The notes beneath the pieces were generated by a model, which did no database searches, was not told the origin of the DNA, and saw only the letters and a list, made by a program, of their open reading frames with translations. Made by a program: the position numbers and the translations under genes. From NCBI GenBank assembly GCA_035256085.1, contig DATEYP010000008.1, positions 1 through 36,555 on the forward strand: DNA of 36,555 bases, in the 5' to 3' direction. Of this stretch, positions 7,189 to 16,147 are shown piece after piece. The stretch comes from UBA6901 sp035256085 (lineage in GTDB: Bacteria; Pseudomonadota; Gammaproteobacteria; Acidiferrobacterales; UBA6901). Within the stretch, counting starts at the first letter, position 1; each line of letters starts with the position of its first letter.

Positions 7189-8625
7189 ATGTCGAGAATC
7201 CTTGTCCTGATCCTGGGACTGTTGACGGTGGTACCGGTGCAGGCCGGCCCTTCCGAGGTCCTGCCGGCGGAAGTCGCGCGGACGCTCAAACAGCACGGTC
7301 TTTCGTCCCGGGGCGTGAGCGTGTATGTGCATGAGATCGGCCAGCCCGAAGCCATATTGGCAGTGAACGCCGATGAACCGCGCAATCCGGCCTCGACCAT
7401 GAAGCTGCTCACCACGCTCGTGGCGCTCGAAGAACTCGGCCCGGCCTACGCCTGGAAGACCGAGGCCTATGCCAGCGCCCCGGTGCGCGACGGGGTGCTG
7501 GACGGCGACCTGTATATTAAAGGATATGGCGACCCGTATCTGGTCATCGAACACTTCTGGCGTTTCCTGCGCGCGTTGCGCAAGGGTGGCCTGACCGAGA
7601 TTCGCGGCGATCTGGTGATCGACCAGGGCTTTTTCGAACCCGTACCCGGTCAACCAGCCGACTTCGATCGTCGCCCGCACCGCGCCTACAACGTGCAGCC
7701 GCGCGCGTTGCTGGTGAACTTTCAGACGGTCAACTTCCGTTTCCAGCCGCAACCGGGCCTGAAACGCGTGCAGGTTATCGCCGACCCGCAGCCGGCGCAG
7801 TTCGCCATCGACAATCGCGTGCGTCTGACGAGCGGGCCCTGCCGCGGCGGTGCGCACGCCGTGGGCATGCAGGTGGCGGATCGCGCCGGGTTAGTGAATG
7901 AGGCTTCATTCACTCTGGTGTTGAGCGGCGGTTACAGCGCGAGCTGCGGCGCGGATGATTTCTATCGCGTGGTGGCCGGGCCCGAGGCCTACATCCATGG
8001 CGTGTTCAGAACCCTGTGGACCGAGATGGGCGGGCGTTTTGCGGGCGGGGTGCGCGAAGCGCCCGTGCCGGATGGCGCCGCGCTGCTGCACAGTGCGACC
8101 TCGCCGCCGCTGTCCGAAATCATTCGCGTGGTCAACAAGTACAGCAACAATGTCATGACTCGGCAACTGCTGCTCACCCTCGGCGCCGAAAAATACGGCG
8201 CGCCCGGAACAACGGAAAAGGGCGTGGCCGCAATCCACGCCTGGCTGGCACAGCGTGATTTGAAGTTTCCGGAGCTGGTGCTCGAGAACGGTTCCGGCCT
8301 GTCGCGCAACGAACGCATCTCCGCGCGCCACCTCGGCGCGGTGTTGCTGGCCGCCTGGCACAGCCCGGCCATGCCCGAGTTCCTGGCGTCGTTGCCGATT
8401 CTGTCCGTGGACGGCACCTTGAAGCGTCGCAACGGCGGCGGCCTCGCCGGACGCGCGCACCTCAAGGGCGGCAGTATCGATAATGTGCGCGCCCAGGCCG
8501 GCCTGCTGCTCGACGAACGCGGACGGCGTTTGGTCGTGGTGGTGCTGCACAACGATACGCGCGTCACCAGCGCTGGCGAGCAGGTGCAGAACGCCGTGCT
8601 CGCCTGGGCAAACAGCCGGCCGTAG
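7189..8625 (+). CDS. dacB: D-alanyl-D-alanine carboxypeptidase/endopeptidase (PBP4 class)
   Basis: A 478-residue class C penicillin-binding protein of the DacB/PBP4 type, which trims or cleaves peptidoglycan peptides in the periplasm. The signal peptide is residues 1-19. The active-site motifs are S69-T-M-K72 (nucleophile and base) and S319-N-N321. The third motif, normally K-T-G, reads K426-G-G428 here, followed by S429. The long insert between the first two motifs, typical of PBP4, is present. The ATG at 7189 was preferred because it places the signal peptide at the N-terminus. An in-frame ATG at 7141 would add 16 residues, and neither has a clear ribosome site. Codons around 7892-7913 coincide with a palindrome also found at 33521-33542. 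Confidence 0.88.
   Translation: MSRILVLILGLLTVVPVQAGPSEVLPAEVARTLKQHGLSSRGVSVYVHEIGQPEAILAVNADEPRNPASTMKLLTTLVALEELGPAYAWKTEAYASAPVRDGVLDGDLYIKGYGDPYLVIEHFWRFLRALRKGGLTEIRGDLVIDQGFFEPVPGQPADFDRRPHRAYNVQPRALLVNFQTVNFRFQPQPGLKRVQVIADPQPAQFAIDNRVRLTSGPCRGGAHAVGMQVADRAGLVNEASFTLVLSGGYSASCGADDFYRVVAGPEAYIHGVFRTLWTEMGGRFAGGVREAPVPDGAALLHSATSPPLSEIIRVVNKYSNNVMTRQLLLTLGAEKYGAPGTTEKGVAAIHAWLAQRDLKFPELVLENGSGLSRNERISARHLGAVLLAAWHSPAMPEFLASLPILSVDGTLKRRNGGGLAGRAHLKGGSIDNVRAQAGLLLDERGRRLVVVVLHNDTRVTSAGEQVQNAVLAWANSRP
7892..7913. repeat. 22-base palindromic repeat inside dacB
   Basis: The sequence reads TAGTGAATGAGGCTTCATTC plus AC. Its arms GTGAATGA and TCATTCAC are perfect inverted copies around a four-base centre. 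It matches 33521-33542 at 21 of 22 positions. In dacB it is read as VNEASF. Confidence 0.6.
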
Positions 8626-8674
8626 TGCGGCAGAATGCCGCAGCTTGTCGCGCCGCCCGCGCCGCCGTAGACTG

Positions 8675-9067
8675 ATGAACATGCCCCAGCTGCGATCCCT
8701 GCGCATACGCGCCGCGCTAGTCCCGTGGCTGGTGCTGCTGTTGCTGCTGGCGCAGGGGCTGCGCCTGTGCGTCCCGGCGGAAACGACGCATGGGCACGAG
8801 CAGCATGCGGATGTGCGCCTGGAAAGCGTCATCACCAGCGCCGCCGATCAACATGAATCGCAATCGCACGACGGCGATCTGGACGTGCCGTTGTCCGCGC
8901 TGCTCAAGGCATTCCAGAACAACCCGCTCTTCTTTGCGCTGTTTGCCTTCGTCCTGTTTGTTTTACCCACGCCGCGCACCCGTTCAGGCGTGTGGCCGGA
9001 AGCGCTTGCCTTCCGCCCACCACGCGGCCATTGCTTCAGCCCGCCCCTGCGCGCTCCGCCGCGCTGA
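8675..9067 (+). CDS. Small His-containing membrane protein preceding the metal efflux genes
   Basis: A 130-residue protein without a named family that I can assign. It has an N-terminal hydrophobic segment (about residues 13-28), a polar middle with metal-friendly residues (HGHEQH around 40-45 and further His/Asp/Glu), a second hydrophobic helix (FFALFAFVLFVLP, about 86-98), and an Arg/Pro-rich tail. Small His-bearing proteins of this architecture often sit directly upstream of czcC in metal-resistance operons, so a periplasmic metal-binding accessory role is plausible but inferred. Another ATG two codons downstream is possible. The gap to the next gene is 115 bases. Confidence 0.55.
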   Translation: MNMPQLRSLRIRAALVPWLVLLLLLAQGLRLCVPAETTHGHEQHADVRLESVITSAADQHESQSHDGDLDVPLSALLKAFQNNPLFFALFAFVLFVLPTPRTRSGVWPEALAFRPPRGHCFSPPLRAPPR

Positions 9068-9182
9068 CATTCCCGTTCGCCAGTAGTACAGCCGTGTACC
9101 GGATTTGTCCGGTTGCGGACTTAACCTTGTACTGAGTGTGAATCGCCGTGTATCCGCCCGGATGTGCGGCAAGGAGTGTCAA

Positions 9183-10466
9183 ATGGTTGGTGAACAATAC
9201 CTGCCGGCCGTGGGCCGGTTATTCGTGGGCTTGTTGCTGGGAATCGCTTGCGCCAGTGCGTCGGCACAGGTCTGGAATCTGGAATCGAGCGTCGAACGCG
9301 CGACCACGGTGGCACCGGAATTACGCGCCGCCGAGGCCGAGGTTGCCGCGCGCGCCGGCGAGCTGACGCAGGCCGGCGCCTGGCCGAACCCGAGCATCGA
9401 TCTGCGCGCCGACGACCGGCTCGGGCAGGAGGACGGCCGCGGCGGGACCGATCTCACCCAGATCGCGCTGAGCCAGCCGTTGCCGCTGCGACGCCTCGCG
9501 CGCCAACGTGCGGCGGCCGGGGCGAATCTCGAAGGCGCGCGCGAGAATCGGCGCTACCAGCGGCTGCTGCTTGAGCGCGAAGCCGCGCGCGTTTTCCACG
9601 CGCTGCAAACCGCCGCGGCCAGACGTCAGCTCGCCGCGGAACGCCTGCGGCTCGTTGAGGAATCTCCCGACGCCGCGCGCAAGGCGGGGGCGGACCGGCT
9701 GGTGCGCTATCTCACGCCGCTCGAACGCCGGCGCCTGGCCATCCTGAACGAGGAAGCCAACCAGGCCGTGGCCGCGGCCGAGCGGGAACACCAGAAGGCG
9801 CTCATCGATTTCCGGGCGCTGCTCGCCCTGCCGGCCGAGACACCGGCCGAACCGGCGGCGTTGATTTCTCCGGCGGCGCCCGCGGGTTTCGATGCATTGA
9901 CGCGCGCGCTGGATACGCATCCGGCGCTGGCGGCGGCACAGAAGGAAGCCGAGGCCGCGCAGGCGGGGATCGCGGTCGCCCAATCCCAGCGCTTCGCCGA
10001 TCCGGCGTTGAATCTCTTCCGCGACCGCGACTACCTCGCGGGCGAACGGCGCGACGTGACCGGCGTGGGCGTGAGCGTGCAGATCCCCTTCTGGAATACC
10101 AACAGCGGCACGGTCGCCAAGGCCAGGGCGGAGGCCGCGCGTGCCCAGGCGCGGTTCGAGGCGCTCCAGCGCGATGCCCGCAGCCGCCTCGAACAGGCGC
10201 ACGCGCAACTGCTTCGTCTCCTCGAACAGACCGAGCGGCTGCGCACGAATCTGCTTGAACCCGCGCGCGAGGTCTTCGCGCTTACGCGCCGCGGCTTCGC
10301 CGCTGGCGAGCTTAATATTCTCTCGCTCGTGGACGCCAACAACACCTATTTCGACGCCCTCGCGCGTTACCTGGAACTGCAACAGGAAAGCGCGCGCGCC
10401 GCCGCCGACCTGCGCCTTGCTTCCGGTGTCTCGGTACTCAACGCTTCTATGGAGACTGCCCCATGA
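9183..10466 (+). CDS. Outer-membrane efflux channel, CzcC/CusC type
   Basis: A 427-residue TolC-superfamily outer-membrane factor. The signal peptide spans about residues 1-28 (cleavage near ASA-QV). It is followed by two outer membrane efflux protein repeats rich in long Ala/Glu/Arg helices, as in CzcC. Landmarks are AGAWPNPSIDLRADDR, LSQPLPLRRLARQRAAAGAN, VGVSVQIPFWNTNSG and GELNILSLVDANNTYFDALA. The start was chosen for its excellent ribosome site (AAGGAG, 7 bases before the ATG); the frame is open further upstream without a signal peptide. Its stop overlaps the start of the RND pump as ATGA. Normally a CzcB/CusB adaptor gene sits between them, and none is present. Confidence 0.9.
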   Translation: MVGEQYLPAVGRLFVGLLLGIACASASAQVWNLESSVERATTVAPELRAAEAEVAARAGELTQAGAWPNPSIDLRADDRLGQEDGRGGTDLTQIALSQPLPLRRLARQRAAAGANLEGARENRRYQRLLLEREAARVFHALQTAAARRQLAAERLRLVEESPDAARKAGADRLVRYLTPLERRRLAILNEEANQAVAAAEREHQKALIDFRALLALPAETPAEPAALISPAAPAGFDALTRALDTHPALAAAQKEAEAAQAGIAVAQSQRFADPALNLFRDRDYLAGERRDVTGVGVSVQIPFWNTNSGTVAKARAEAARAQARFEALQRDARSRLEQAHAQLLRLLEQTERLRTNLLEPAREVFALTRRGFAAGELNILSLVDANNTYFDALARYLELQQESARAAADLRLASGVSVLNASMETAP

Positions 10467-13400
10467 TCGCCGCACTCATTCGTTTTGCACTGGTGCAGCG
10501 CCTGATGATGTTGCTGGTCGCCGTGGCCGTAATCATCGGCGGCCTGTGGGCATTCCGCACGCTGCCCATCGACGCTTTCCCGGACATCTACACGCCGCAG
10601 GTGCAGGTAATCGTGAAGGCACCGGGCATGACCCCGGCCGAAGTCGAGAGCCGCATTACCTTCCCGATCGAGATCGAAATGCAGGGTCTGCCACGCCAGA
10701 CGGCGCTGCGCTCGCTCAACAAGTATGCACTCGGGCTGGTGACCGTGTGGTTCGAGGACGGCACCGACATCTACTTGGCGCGCCAGCAGGTAGCCGAGCG
10801 CCTGAGCCAGGTGCGCGGGAGCCTGCCACCCGGCGTGGAGCCGGTGCTGGCGCCGATCACGACCCCCCTGGGCGAGATATACATGTACCGCATTGAGGGC
10901 GGAACCTTGAGCAACGCCGAACGGCGCACGCTCCAGGACTGGACGATCCGCCCGCGCCTGCGCACCGTGGACGGCGTCGCCGATGTAAACTCGCTCGGCG
11001 GCGAGGTGCGCGCCTTCGAGGTGGCGGTGCAACCCGAACGGCTCGCGCGTCAGGGTCTCGGGCTCGATGATGTCGAGCAGGCGCTCGAGGCGAGCAACCG
11101 CAACGCCGGCGGCGACCGCATCAACCGGCAGGACCAGACGTTGTTGGTGCGTACCGTGGGTGTGTTGCGCAGCCTCGACGATATCGGCAAGGTGGTCGTG
11201 GCGACGCGTGCCGGCACGCCGGTACTTGTCAAGGACGTGGCCGAGGTGCGCCTTGGCTCACTGATCCGTTACGGCGCTGTGACCGCCGACGCCAAGGGTG
11301 AAGTGGTGACGGGTCTGGTGCTGCTGCGCAAGGGCGCGAACGGGCGCACCACGGTCGATGGCATCAAACGCGAACTCGCGGTATTGGCGCCAACGCTGCC
11401 CGAGGGCGTGAAAATCGTGCCGTTCTACGACCGTACCGAGCTTATCAACGAGGCGGTGTGGACCGTGGAGAAAGCGCTTGCCGAGGCGGTGGTACTGGTG
11501 TTGATCGTGCTCATCGTGCTGCTCGGGAATCTGCGCGCGGCGCTCACGGTGGCGCTGATCCTGCCGCTGTCGGTGCTGTTCACGTTCCTGGCGATGCGCA
11601 TCTTCGATGTCTCCGCCAACCTCATGTCGCTCGGCGGTCTGGCCATCGCCATCGGCATCCTGGTGGACGCGGCCGTCGTGATCGTGGAGAACATCCACAC
11701 GCAGTTCGCGCACGCACCCAAGGGCGTGAGCCGGCTGCACCTCGTCTACCGCGCCGCCGCCGAGGTTGGCGTGCCGGTGCTCTCGGGGGTTCTCATCATC
11801 GTCATCGTGTTCCTGCCGTTGTTCACGCTCTCCGGTCTTGAAGGCAAGATGTTCGCGCCGCTCGCGCTCACCATCTGCTTTGCGCTCGCGGGCTCGCTGA
11901 TGCTCTCGCTCACCGTGATCCCGGTGCTCGCCAGCTTTCTGATGCGTCCCGGCGCGCATGCTGAAGACCGTGTCATTGCGGCGATCAAGCGCGTCTATCT
12001 GCTGGCGATGCGCTGGGCGCTCGCGCATCGCATGACCGCGGTCAGCGGCGCGCTGGTCGCGCTGGGCCTCGCCGCCGCGCTGTTTCCGTTCATCGGGCGC
12101 GAGTTCATGCCGATCATGGACGAAGGTTCGACCGTGGTGATCATCGAGAAAAAGCCGGACATCACGCTCGAGGCCTCGCTCGGCGCGGACGCGCAGTACC
12201 ATCGGGCGATGATGGAGTTGCCCGAGGTCACCGGCGTGGTGTCGCGTACCGGCGCGGACGAATTGCGCCTCGATCCCATGGGTCTTTACCAGACCGACAA
12301 TTTCGTGCTCACCAAACCGCGCGATCAATGGACGCGCAGCCTCGGCGAGTTCCAGGAGGCGTTGCGCCAGAAGCTCGAACAATTCAAGGACATTGAGTTG
12401 GCTTTCACGCAGCCGATCGACATGCGTGTCTCGGAAATGCTTTCCGGCGTGCGCGCCGCGCTGGCGATTAAGCTCTATGGCGATGACCTCGCGGTGCTGG
12501 AGGAGAAATCGAAACAGATCGAGGAGCTGGCCGCCAAGGTTCCCGGTGCGGTGGACATCGTGCGTCCGCCGGTCCTCGGGCAGCGGTACCTGCAAGTCGA
12601 GATCCGCCCGGAGCGGATCGCGCGCTACGGGATCAAGGTCGAGGACGTCAACCGCCTGGTCGAGACGGCGGTCGGCGGCAAGGTCGTGACCGAAGTGATC
12701 GAGGCGAGCCGGCGCACAGGCGTGCTGGTGCGCTTTCCCGAGGGCGCGCGCAGCACGCCGGCGGCGCTCGCGCGCCTGCTGGTCGAGACGCCGGGCGGCG
12801 CCAAGGTGCCGCTCGCGATGCTCGCCGATATTCGCGAGGTGGACGGCCCGGTGCAGGTCACGCGCGAGGCCGGCAAGCGCCTGGCGGTGGTGCAGGTGAA
12901 CGTCGAGGGGCGCGACGTGGTCAGTCTCGTCGAGGACGTGCGCGCCGCCATCGAGCGCGAGGTCAAGCTGCCACAGGGCTATTACATCGACTACGGCGGG
13001 CAGTTCGAGAACCAGCAGCGCGCCGCGCAGCGCCTGGGTGTGGTCGTGCCGGTGTCGATCGCGCTCATCTTCTTCATGCTGTTCTCGACCTTCCGCTCGG
13101 TGCGCCAGGCGGGATTGATTATCCTTAATATCCCGTTTGCGCTGATCGGTGGCGTGGTGAGCCTGTTCGTCTCCGGGCTGTATCTTTCGGTGCCGGCGTC
13201 GGTCGGGTTCATCACGCTGTTCGGCGTCGCGGTGCTGAACGGTGTGGTGATGGTGGCGTACTTCAACCAGCTGCGCGAGGCCGGGCGCACGGTGTTGCAA
13301 GCCGTGCAGGAAGGCGCCGAGCGGCGGCTGCGCCCGGTGCTCATGACAGCCTTGATCGCGAGCCTCGGCCTGGTGCCGATGCTGCTCGCCACCGGTCCGG

Positions 13401-13552
13401 GTTCGGAGTTGCAACGCCCGCTCGCCGTGGTCGTCATCGGCGGGCTCATCACCTCGACGCTGCTCACGCTGGTGCTGTTGCCGACGCTCTACGCCTGGCT
13501 CGAAACGCGCGCCGAGCCGCGCATCAAGGGCTCCAAGGGAGAAACGCCATGA
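10463..13552 (+). CDS. Heavy-metal RND efflux pump, CusA/CzcA type
   Basis: A full-length 1029-residue inner-membrane RND transporter of the heavy-metal group, which drives metal export with the proton gradient. The first transmembrane helix (about 12-30) leads into the family sequence RTLPIDAFPDIYTPQVQVI. Transmembrane helix 4 reads AIAIGILVDAAVVIVEN with D402 and E409. It has Ala where divalent-type CzcA proteins have the first Asp of the DFG motif, which favours the CusA-like (monovalent copper/silver) pattern. M659, in the SEML-SGV segment, could correspond to a CusA copper methionine. The substrate therefore remains open between Cu/Ag and divalent ions. Both ends overlap neighbours by 4 bases (ATGA), with the outer-membrane factor upstream and the DUF3240 gene downstream. 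Confidence 0.92.
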   Translation: MIAALIRFALVQRLMMLLVAVAVIIGGLWAFRTLPIDAFPDIYTPQVQVIVKAPGMTPAEVESRITFPIEIEMQGLPRQTALRSLNKYALGLVTVWFEDGTDIYLARQQVAERLSQVRGSLPPGVEPVLAPITTPLGEIYMYRIEGGTLSNAERRTLQDWTIRPRLRTVDGVADVNSLGGEVRAFEVAVQPERLARQGLGLDDVEQALEASNRNAGGDRINRQDQTLLVRTVGVLRSLDDIGKVVVATRAGTPVLVKDVAEVRLGSLIRYGAVTADAKGEVVTGLVLLRKGANGRTTVDGIKRELAVLAPTLPEGVKIVPFYDRTELINEAVWTVEKALAEAVVLVLIVLIVLLGNLRAALTVALILPLSVLFTFLAMRIFDVSANLMSLGGLAIAIGILVDAAVVIVENIHTQFAHAPKGVSRLHLVYRAAAEVGVPVLSGVLIIVIVFLPLFTLSGLEGKMFAPLALTICFALAGSLMLSLTVIPVLASFLMRPGAHAEDRVIAAIKRVYLLAMRWALAHRMTAVSGALVALGLAAALFPFIGREFMPIMDEGSTVVIIEKKPDITLEASLGADAQYHRAMMELPEVTGVVSRTGADELRLDPMGLYQTDNFVLTKPRDQWTRSLGEFQEALRQKLEQFKDIELAFTQPIDMRVSEMLSGVRAALAIKLYGDDLAVLEEKSKQIEELAAKVPGAVDIVRPPVLGQRYLQVEIRPERIARYGIKVEDVNRLVETAVGGKVVTEVIEASRRTGVLVRFPEGARSTPAALARLLVETPGGAKVPLAMLADIREVDGPVQVTREAGKRLAVVQVNVEGRDVVSLVEDVRAAIEREVKLPQGYYIDYGGQFENQQRAAQRLGVVVPVSIALIFFMLFSTFRSVRQAGLIILNIPFALIGGVVSLFVSGLYLSVPASVGFITLFGVAVLNGVVMVAYFNQLREAGRTVLQAVQEGAERRLRPVLMTALIASLGLVPMLLATGPGSELQRPLAVVVIGGLITSTLLTLVLLPTLYAWLETRAEPRIKGSKGETP

Positions 13553-13854
13553 AGAAACTCACACTGATCGTGCATGCCGACAGTCAGCAGAACCTGGCCG
13601 ATCTTCTTCGCAGCCAGCCGTCGGTTACGGGCTTTACCTTCACGCACGTCGAGGGCCACGGCGCCCAGGGCGAGCGCGATGCGTTCCTGTCGCCGCGTGA
13701 CCTTGTCGTGGGCTACGTCCCGCACGTGCGCGTAGATCTCCTGTTAAAGGACGCGGATGTGAAGCCGGTGCTCGCGGCCCTGCGCGCGGCGCCGGGTGGC
13801 GCCGGCAGCGGGGTATATTGGATCACGCCAATCGACGATCAGGGCCGTCTGTAA
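13549..13854 (+). CDS. DUF3240 family protein
   Basis: A 101-residue soluble protein. The strand-helix-strand pattern MKKLTLIVHADSQQNLADLL and the closing strand GVYWITPIDD suggest a ferredoxin-like, PII/CutA-like fold. It matches DUF3240 proteins, which are commonly found directly after czcA-type genes. Histidines at about 33 and 38 (FTHVEGHG) could bind metal. The start overlaps the RND pump stop by 4 bases, so it is translationally coupled to the pump. A role as a metal-sensing or pump-modulating small protein is inference; no biochemical function is established to my knowledge. Confidence 0.8.
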   Translation: MKKLTLIVHADSQQNLADLLRSQPSVTGFTFTHVEGHGAQGERDAFLSPRDLVVGYVPHVRVDLLLKDADVKPVLAALRAAPGGAGSGVYWITPIDDQGRL

Positions 13855-13941
13855 CCATGGTTAGGCGGACATTGCGCGTTACAAATCGGCAGCCCATAGG
13901 GATCGCCGACGCGTTGCACTGTTGCCTGAGAGGTTAAGCTC

Positions 13942-15843
13942 ATGCGGGAAAATCAGAATGAGAATGGATTCACCGGTTCCTGGTGGCGCTACCCGCCGCT
14001 GCGCAACGCGCTGCTCTCCGGCCTCATCACCGGTACCGGTTTTGCGCTCGCGCATCTCGGCTTCATCCCGGAGCGCATCGAGAACGTCTTCTACTGGATC
14101 GCGATCCCGCTCGGCGGCTGGCACTGGGCGCGCGAAGGCATCGAGAAGCTCATCGAGGAACACGAGATCGGCATCGAGATGCTGATGATCGCCGCCACGG
14201 CGGGCTCGGGCATTCTTGGCCTGTGGGACGAGGCCGCCGCGCTCGTGTTCTTGTACGGCGCGGCCGAAGGTACCGAGGAATATACCTACGCCCGCACCCG
14301 CCATGCGATCCGCGCGTTGCTCGATCTCGCTCCCAAGGAGGCGCACGTGCTGCGCGATGGACAGGAGATCACCGTGCCCGCGGACAGCCTCAAGCCCGGC
14401 GACCGCTTCCTGGTGCGTCCCGGCGAGGCGCTGCCTACCGATGGAATTATCCGCGTCGGTCAATCGAGCCTGGATGAATCGCCAGTCACCGGCGAGTCGG
14501 TGCCGGTGGACAAGGGCCCGGGCATGAAGGTATTTGCCGCGAGCATCAACCGCCAGGGCGCGCTCGAGATCGAGGTGACCGCGGCGTTCGCCAACAACAC
14601 GCTCTCGAAGATCATTCATCTCGTCGAGGAGGCGCAGGAACGCAAGGGCAGGGCGCAACAGTGGATCGAGCGCTTCGGGCGGCTCTACAGCCCGGCGGTG
14701 CTCGTGGCCTCCGGGTTATTCTTGCTCGTGCCTTGGTTATTCGATCTCTCTTGGGAGCAGTGGTCGCTGCGCGCGGTCGTGCTCCTGGTCGCGGCCGCCC
14801 CCTGTGCCCTCATCATGTCCATGCCCATCGCCATGGCGGCCGGCATCGGCGCCGCCGGCCGGCGCGGGATACTCATTAAAGGCGGCGCGCATCTCGATCA
14901 CTTGGGCATCATTCGGATCGTGGCCTTCGACAAGACCGGCACGCTTACCCACGGCGAGCCAGCCGTGACGGATGTAATCCCGTTGGCGGGTAGCGAGGGC
15001 GAGCTTCTGGCACTCGCGGCGGGCTTGGAGCATTTCTCCGAACATCCCCTCGCCAAGGCGATCGTGAGCATGGCGCGCGAGCAGGCGGTAACACCCGTGG
15101 AAGTCAGCGGGTTTGAAGCGCTCGCCGGCGCCGGCGCCAAGGGCCTCGTTCAAGGACAGGCGTGGTACGTGGGCAACCCCACGTTGTTTGAAGGCCAGGG
15201 CGCCGATTTAAGTGCGGTGCAAACGCAATTCGCCCGACTGCAGGAAGAGGGTAAGACCGTTGTGCTGGTCGGCAACGCGACAGGTATCCGTGGTCTGCTC
15301 GCGCTTCAGGACCGGATACGTGCCGAAGCCAAACAGACCATCGCCGCGCTGCACGCGCTCGGGTTGCGCACCGTGATGCTGACCGGTGACAACGCTCGAA
15401 CCGCACAGGCCTTTGCGCGCACGCTCGGCATCGACGACGTGCGCGCGGATCTCAAGCCGGAGGACAAGGTGCGCGCCGTGGGTCAATTGGAACGCGAACA
15501 CGGCGCCGTGCTGATGGTCGGCGACGGCGTGAACGACGCCCCGGCGCTCGCCGCCGCCACCTGCGGAGTGGCCATGGGCGTGGCCGGGACCGACGCGGCG
15601 ATCGAGGCCGCAGACATCGCGCTCATGGCCGATGATCTGACTAAGGTGATTGAGGCCCTGCGCTTCGGACGCCAAGCGCGGCGCGTGAGCATGCAAAACA
15701 TTGTCTTCTCTATCGCGATTCTTGCGGCGATGATTCCACTCGCCGTTGCCGGCATACTCGGTGTGGCGGTTACCGTGTTGGTGCACGAGGCGAGCGAGCT
15801 GCTGGCAGTCGTCAACGGGTTGCGCGCTGGACGTACCGTGTGA
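13942..15843 (+). CDS. P1B-type heavy-metal-transporting ATPase
   Basis: A 633-residue cation-exporting P-type ATPase. It shows the actuator loop T183-G-E-S186, the phosphorylation site D330-K-T-G-T, the nucleotide-domain motif SEHPLAKA, and the hinge G527-D-G-V-N-D532. The membrane metal site reads A286-P-C288 instead of the C-P-C of CadA/CopA, and the last helix carries HEASELLAVVNGL. These features recall the SPC/HEGxT group (P1B-4) but with variant residues, so the transported metal is uncertain. There is no N-terminal HMA domain or CxxC motif. The ATG has a GAGAGG ribosome site about 9 bases upstream. It lies 87 bases after the DUF3240 gene and may be co-transcribed with the RND genes. 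Confidence 0.9.
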   Translation: MRENQNENGFTGSWWRYPPLRNALLSGLITGTGFALAHLGFIPERIENVFYWIAIPLGGWHWAREGIEKLIEEHEIGIEMLMIAATAGSGILGLWDEAAALVFLYGAAEGTEEYTYARTRHAIRALLDLAPKEAHVLRDGQEITVPADSLKPGDRFLVRPGEALPTDGIIRVGQSSLDESPVTGESVPVDKGPGMKVFAASINRQGALEIEVTAAFANNTLSKIIHLVEEAQERKGRAQQWIERFGRLYSPAVLVASGLFLLVPWLFDLSWEQWSLRAVVLLVAAAPCALIMSMPIAMAAGIGAAGRRGILIKGGAHLDHLGIIRIVAFDKTGTLTHGEPAVTDVIPLAGSEGELLALAAGLEHFSEHPLAKAIVSMAREQAVTPVEVSGFEALAGAGAKGLVQGQAWYVGNPTLFEGQGADLSAVQTQFARLQEEGKTVVLVGNATGIRGLLALQDRIRAEAKQTIAALHALGLRTVMLTGDNARTAQAFARTLGIDDVRADLKPEDKVRAVGQLEREHGAVLMVGDGVNDAPALAAATCGVAMGVAGTDAAIEAADIALMADDLTKVIEALRFGRQARRVSMQNIVFSIAILAAMIPLAVAGILGVAVTVLVHEASELLAVVNGLRAGRTV

Positions 15844-16147
15844 CACCGGATAGTTGATCTGCGGCGCTATTGCCGCGAGCTTTAGTGCGCCCCGAGTGTT
15901 GACCAGATTCCGACACTCGAAGCTTGTGCATCGCTCTCGGTGTCGATGTTGCGTTGCTCGCGAAAGTAATTCTTCCGGAAGGAACGCAGAGGTACAAGGA
16001 GCGTAGAGGACTTCTTTGATCTAAAATCTCCGCATCTTCCGCGCATTGATCAGGGCGCTTCGTGGAGCATGGATAGTATTCCATCGGGGGCGACGTCGTT
16101 GCGTTCAGTCAAGCATTACTTGACGATGGGGCCGCTCAGGCACTGCA
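15844..16147. other. Intergenic region between convergent genes
   Basis: About 304 bases between the P-type ATPase and the MFS gene, whose 3' ends face each other. I see no gene, no convincing terminator with a T-run, and only a small palindrome (CTTCCGGAAG, about 15971-15980). Confidence 0.6.

Noticed and set aside
9100..9121. Palindrome CCGGA-tttg-TCCGG upstream of the efflux genes as a metal-regulator operator
   Set aside because: It does not match a MerR, CueR or ArsR operator that I recognise, no promoter with the long MerR-type spacing is evident, and no regulator gene is nearby.
9321..10475. 384-codon open frame opposite the outer-membrane factor gene
   Set aside because: Antisense shadow, Arg/Gly-rich, without a start in good context.
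11258..13414. 718-codon open frame on the - strand opposite the RND pump
   Set aside because: It is antisense to a full-length, well-conserved RND gene. The translation is His/Arg/Gln-rich with no family pattern, as expected from a GC-rich codon shadow.
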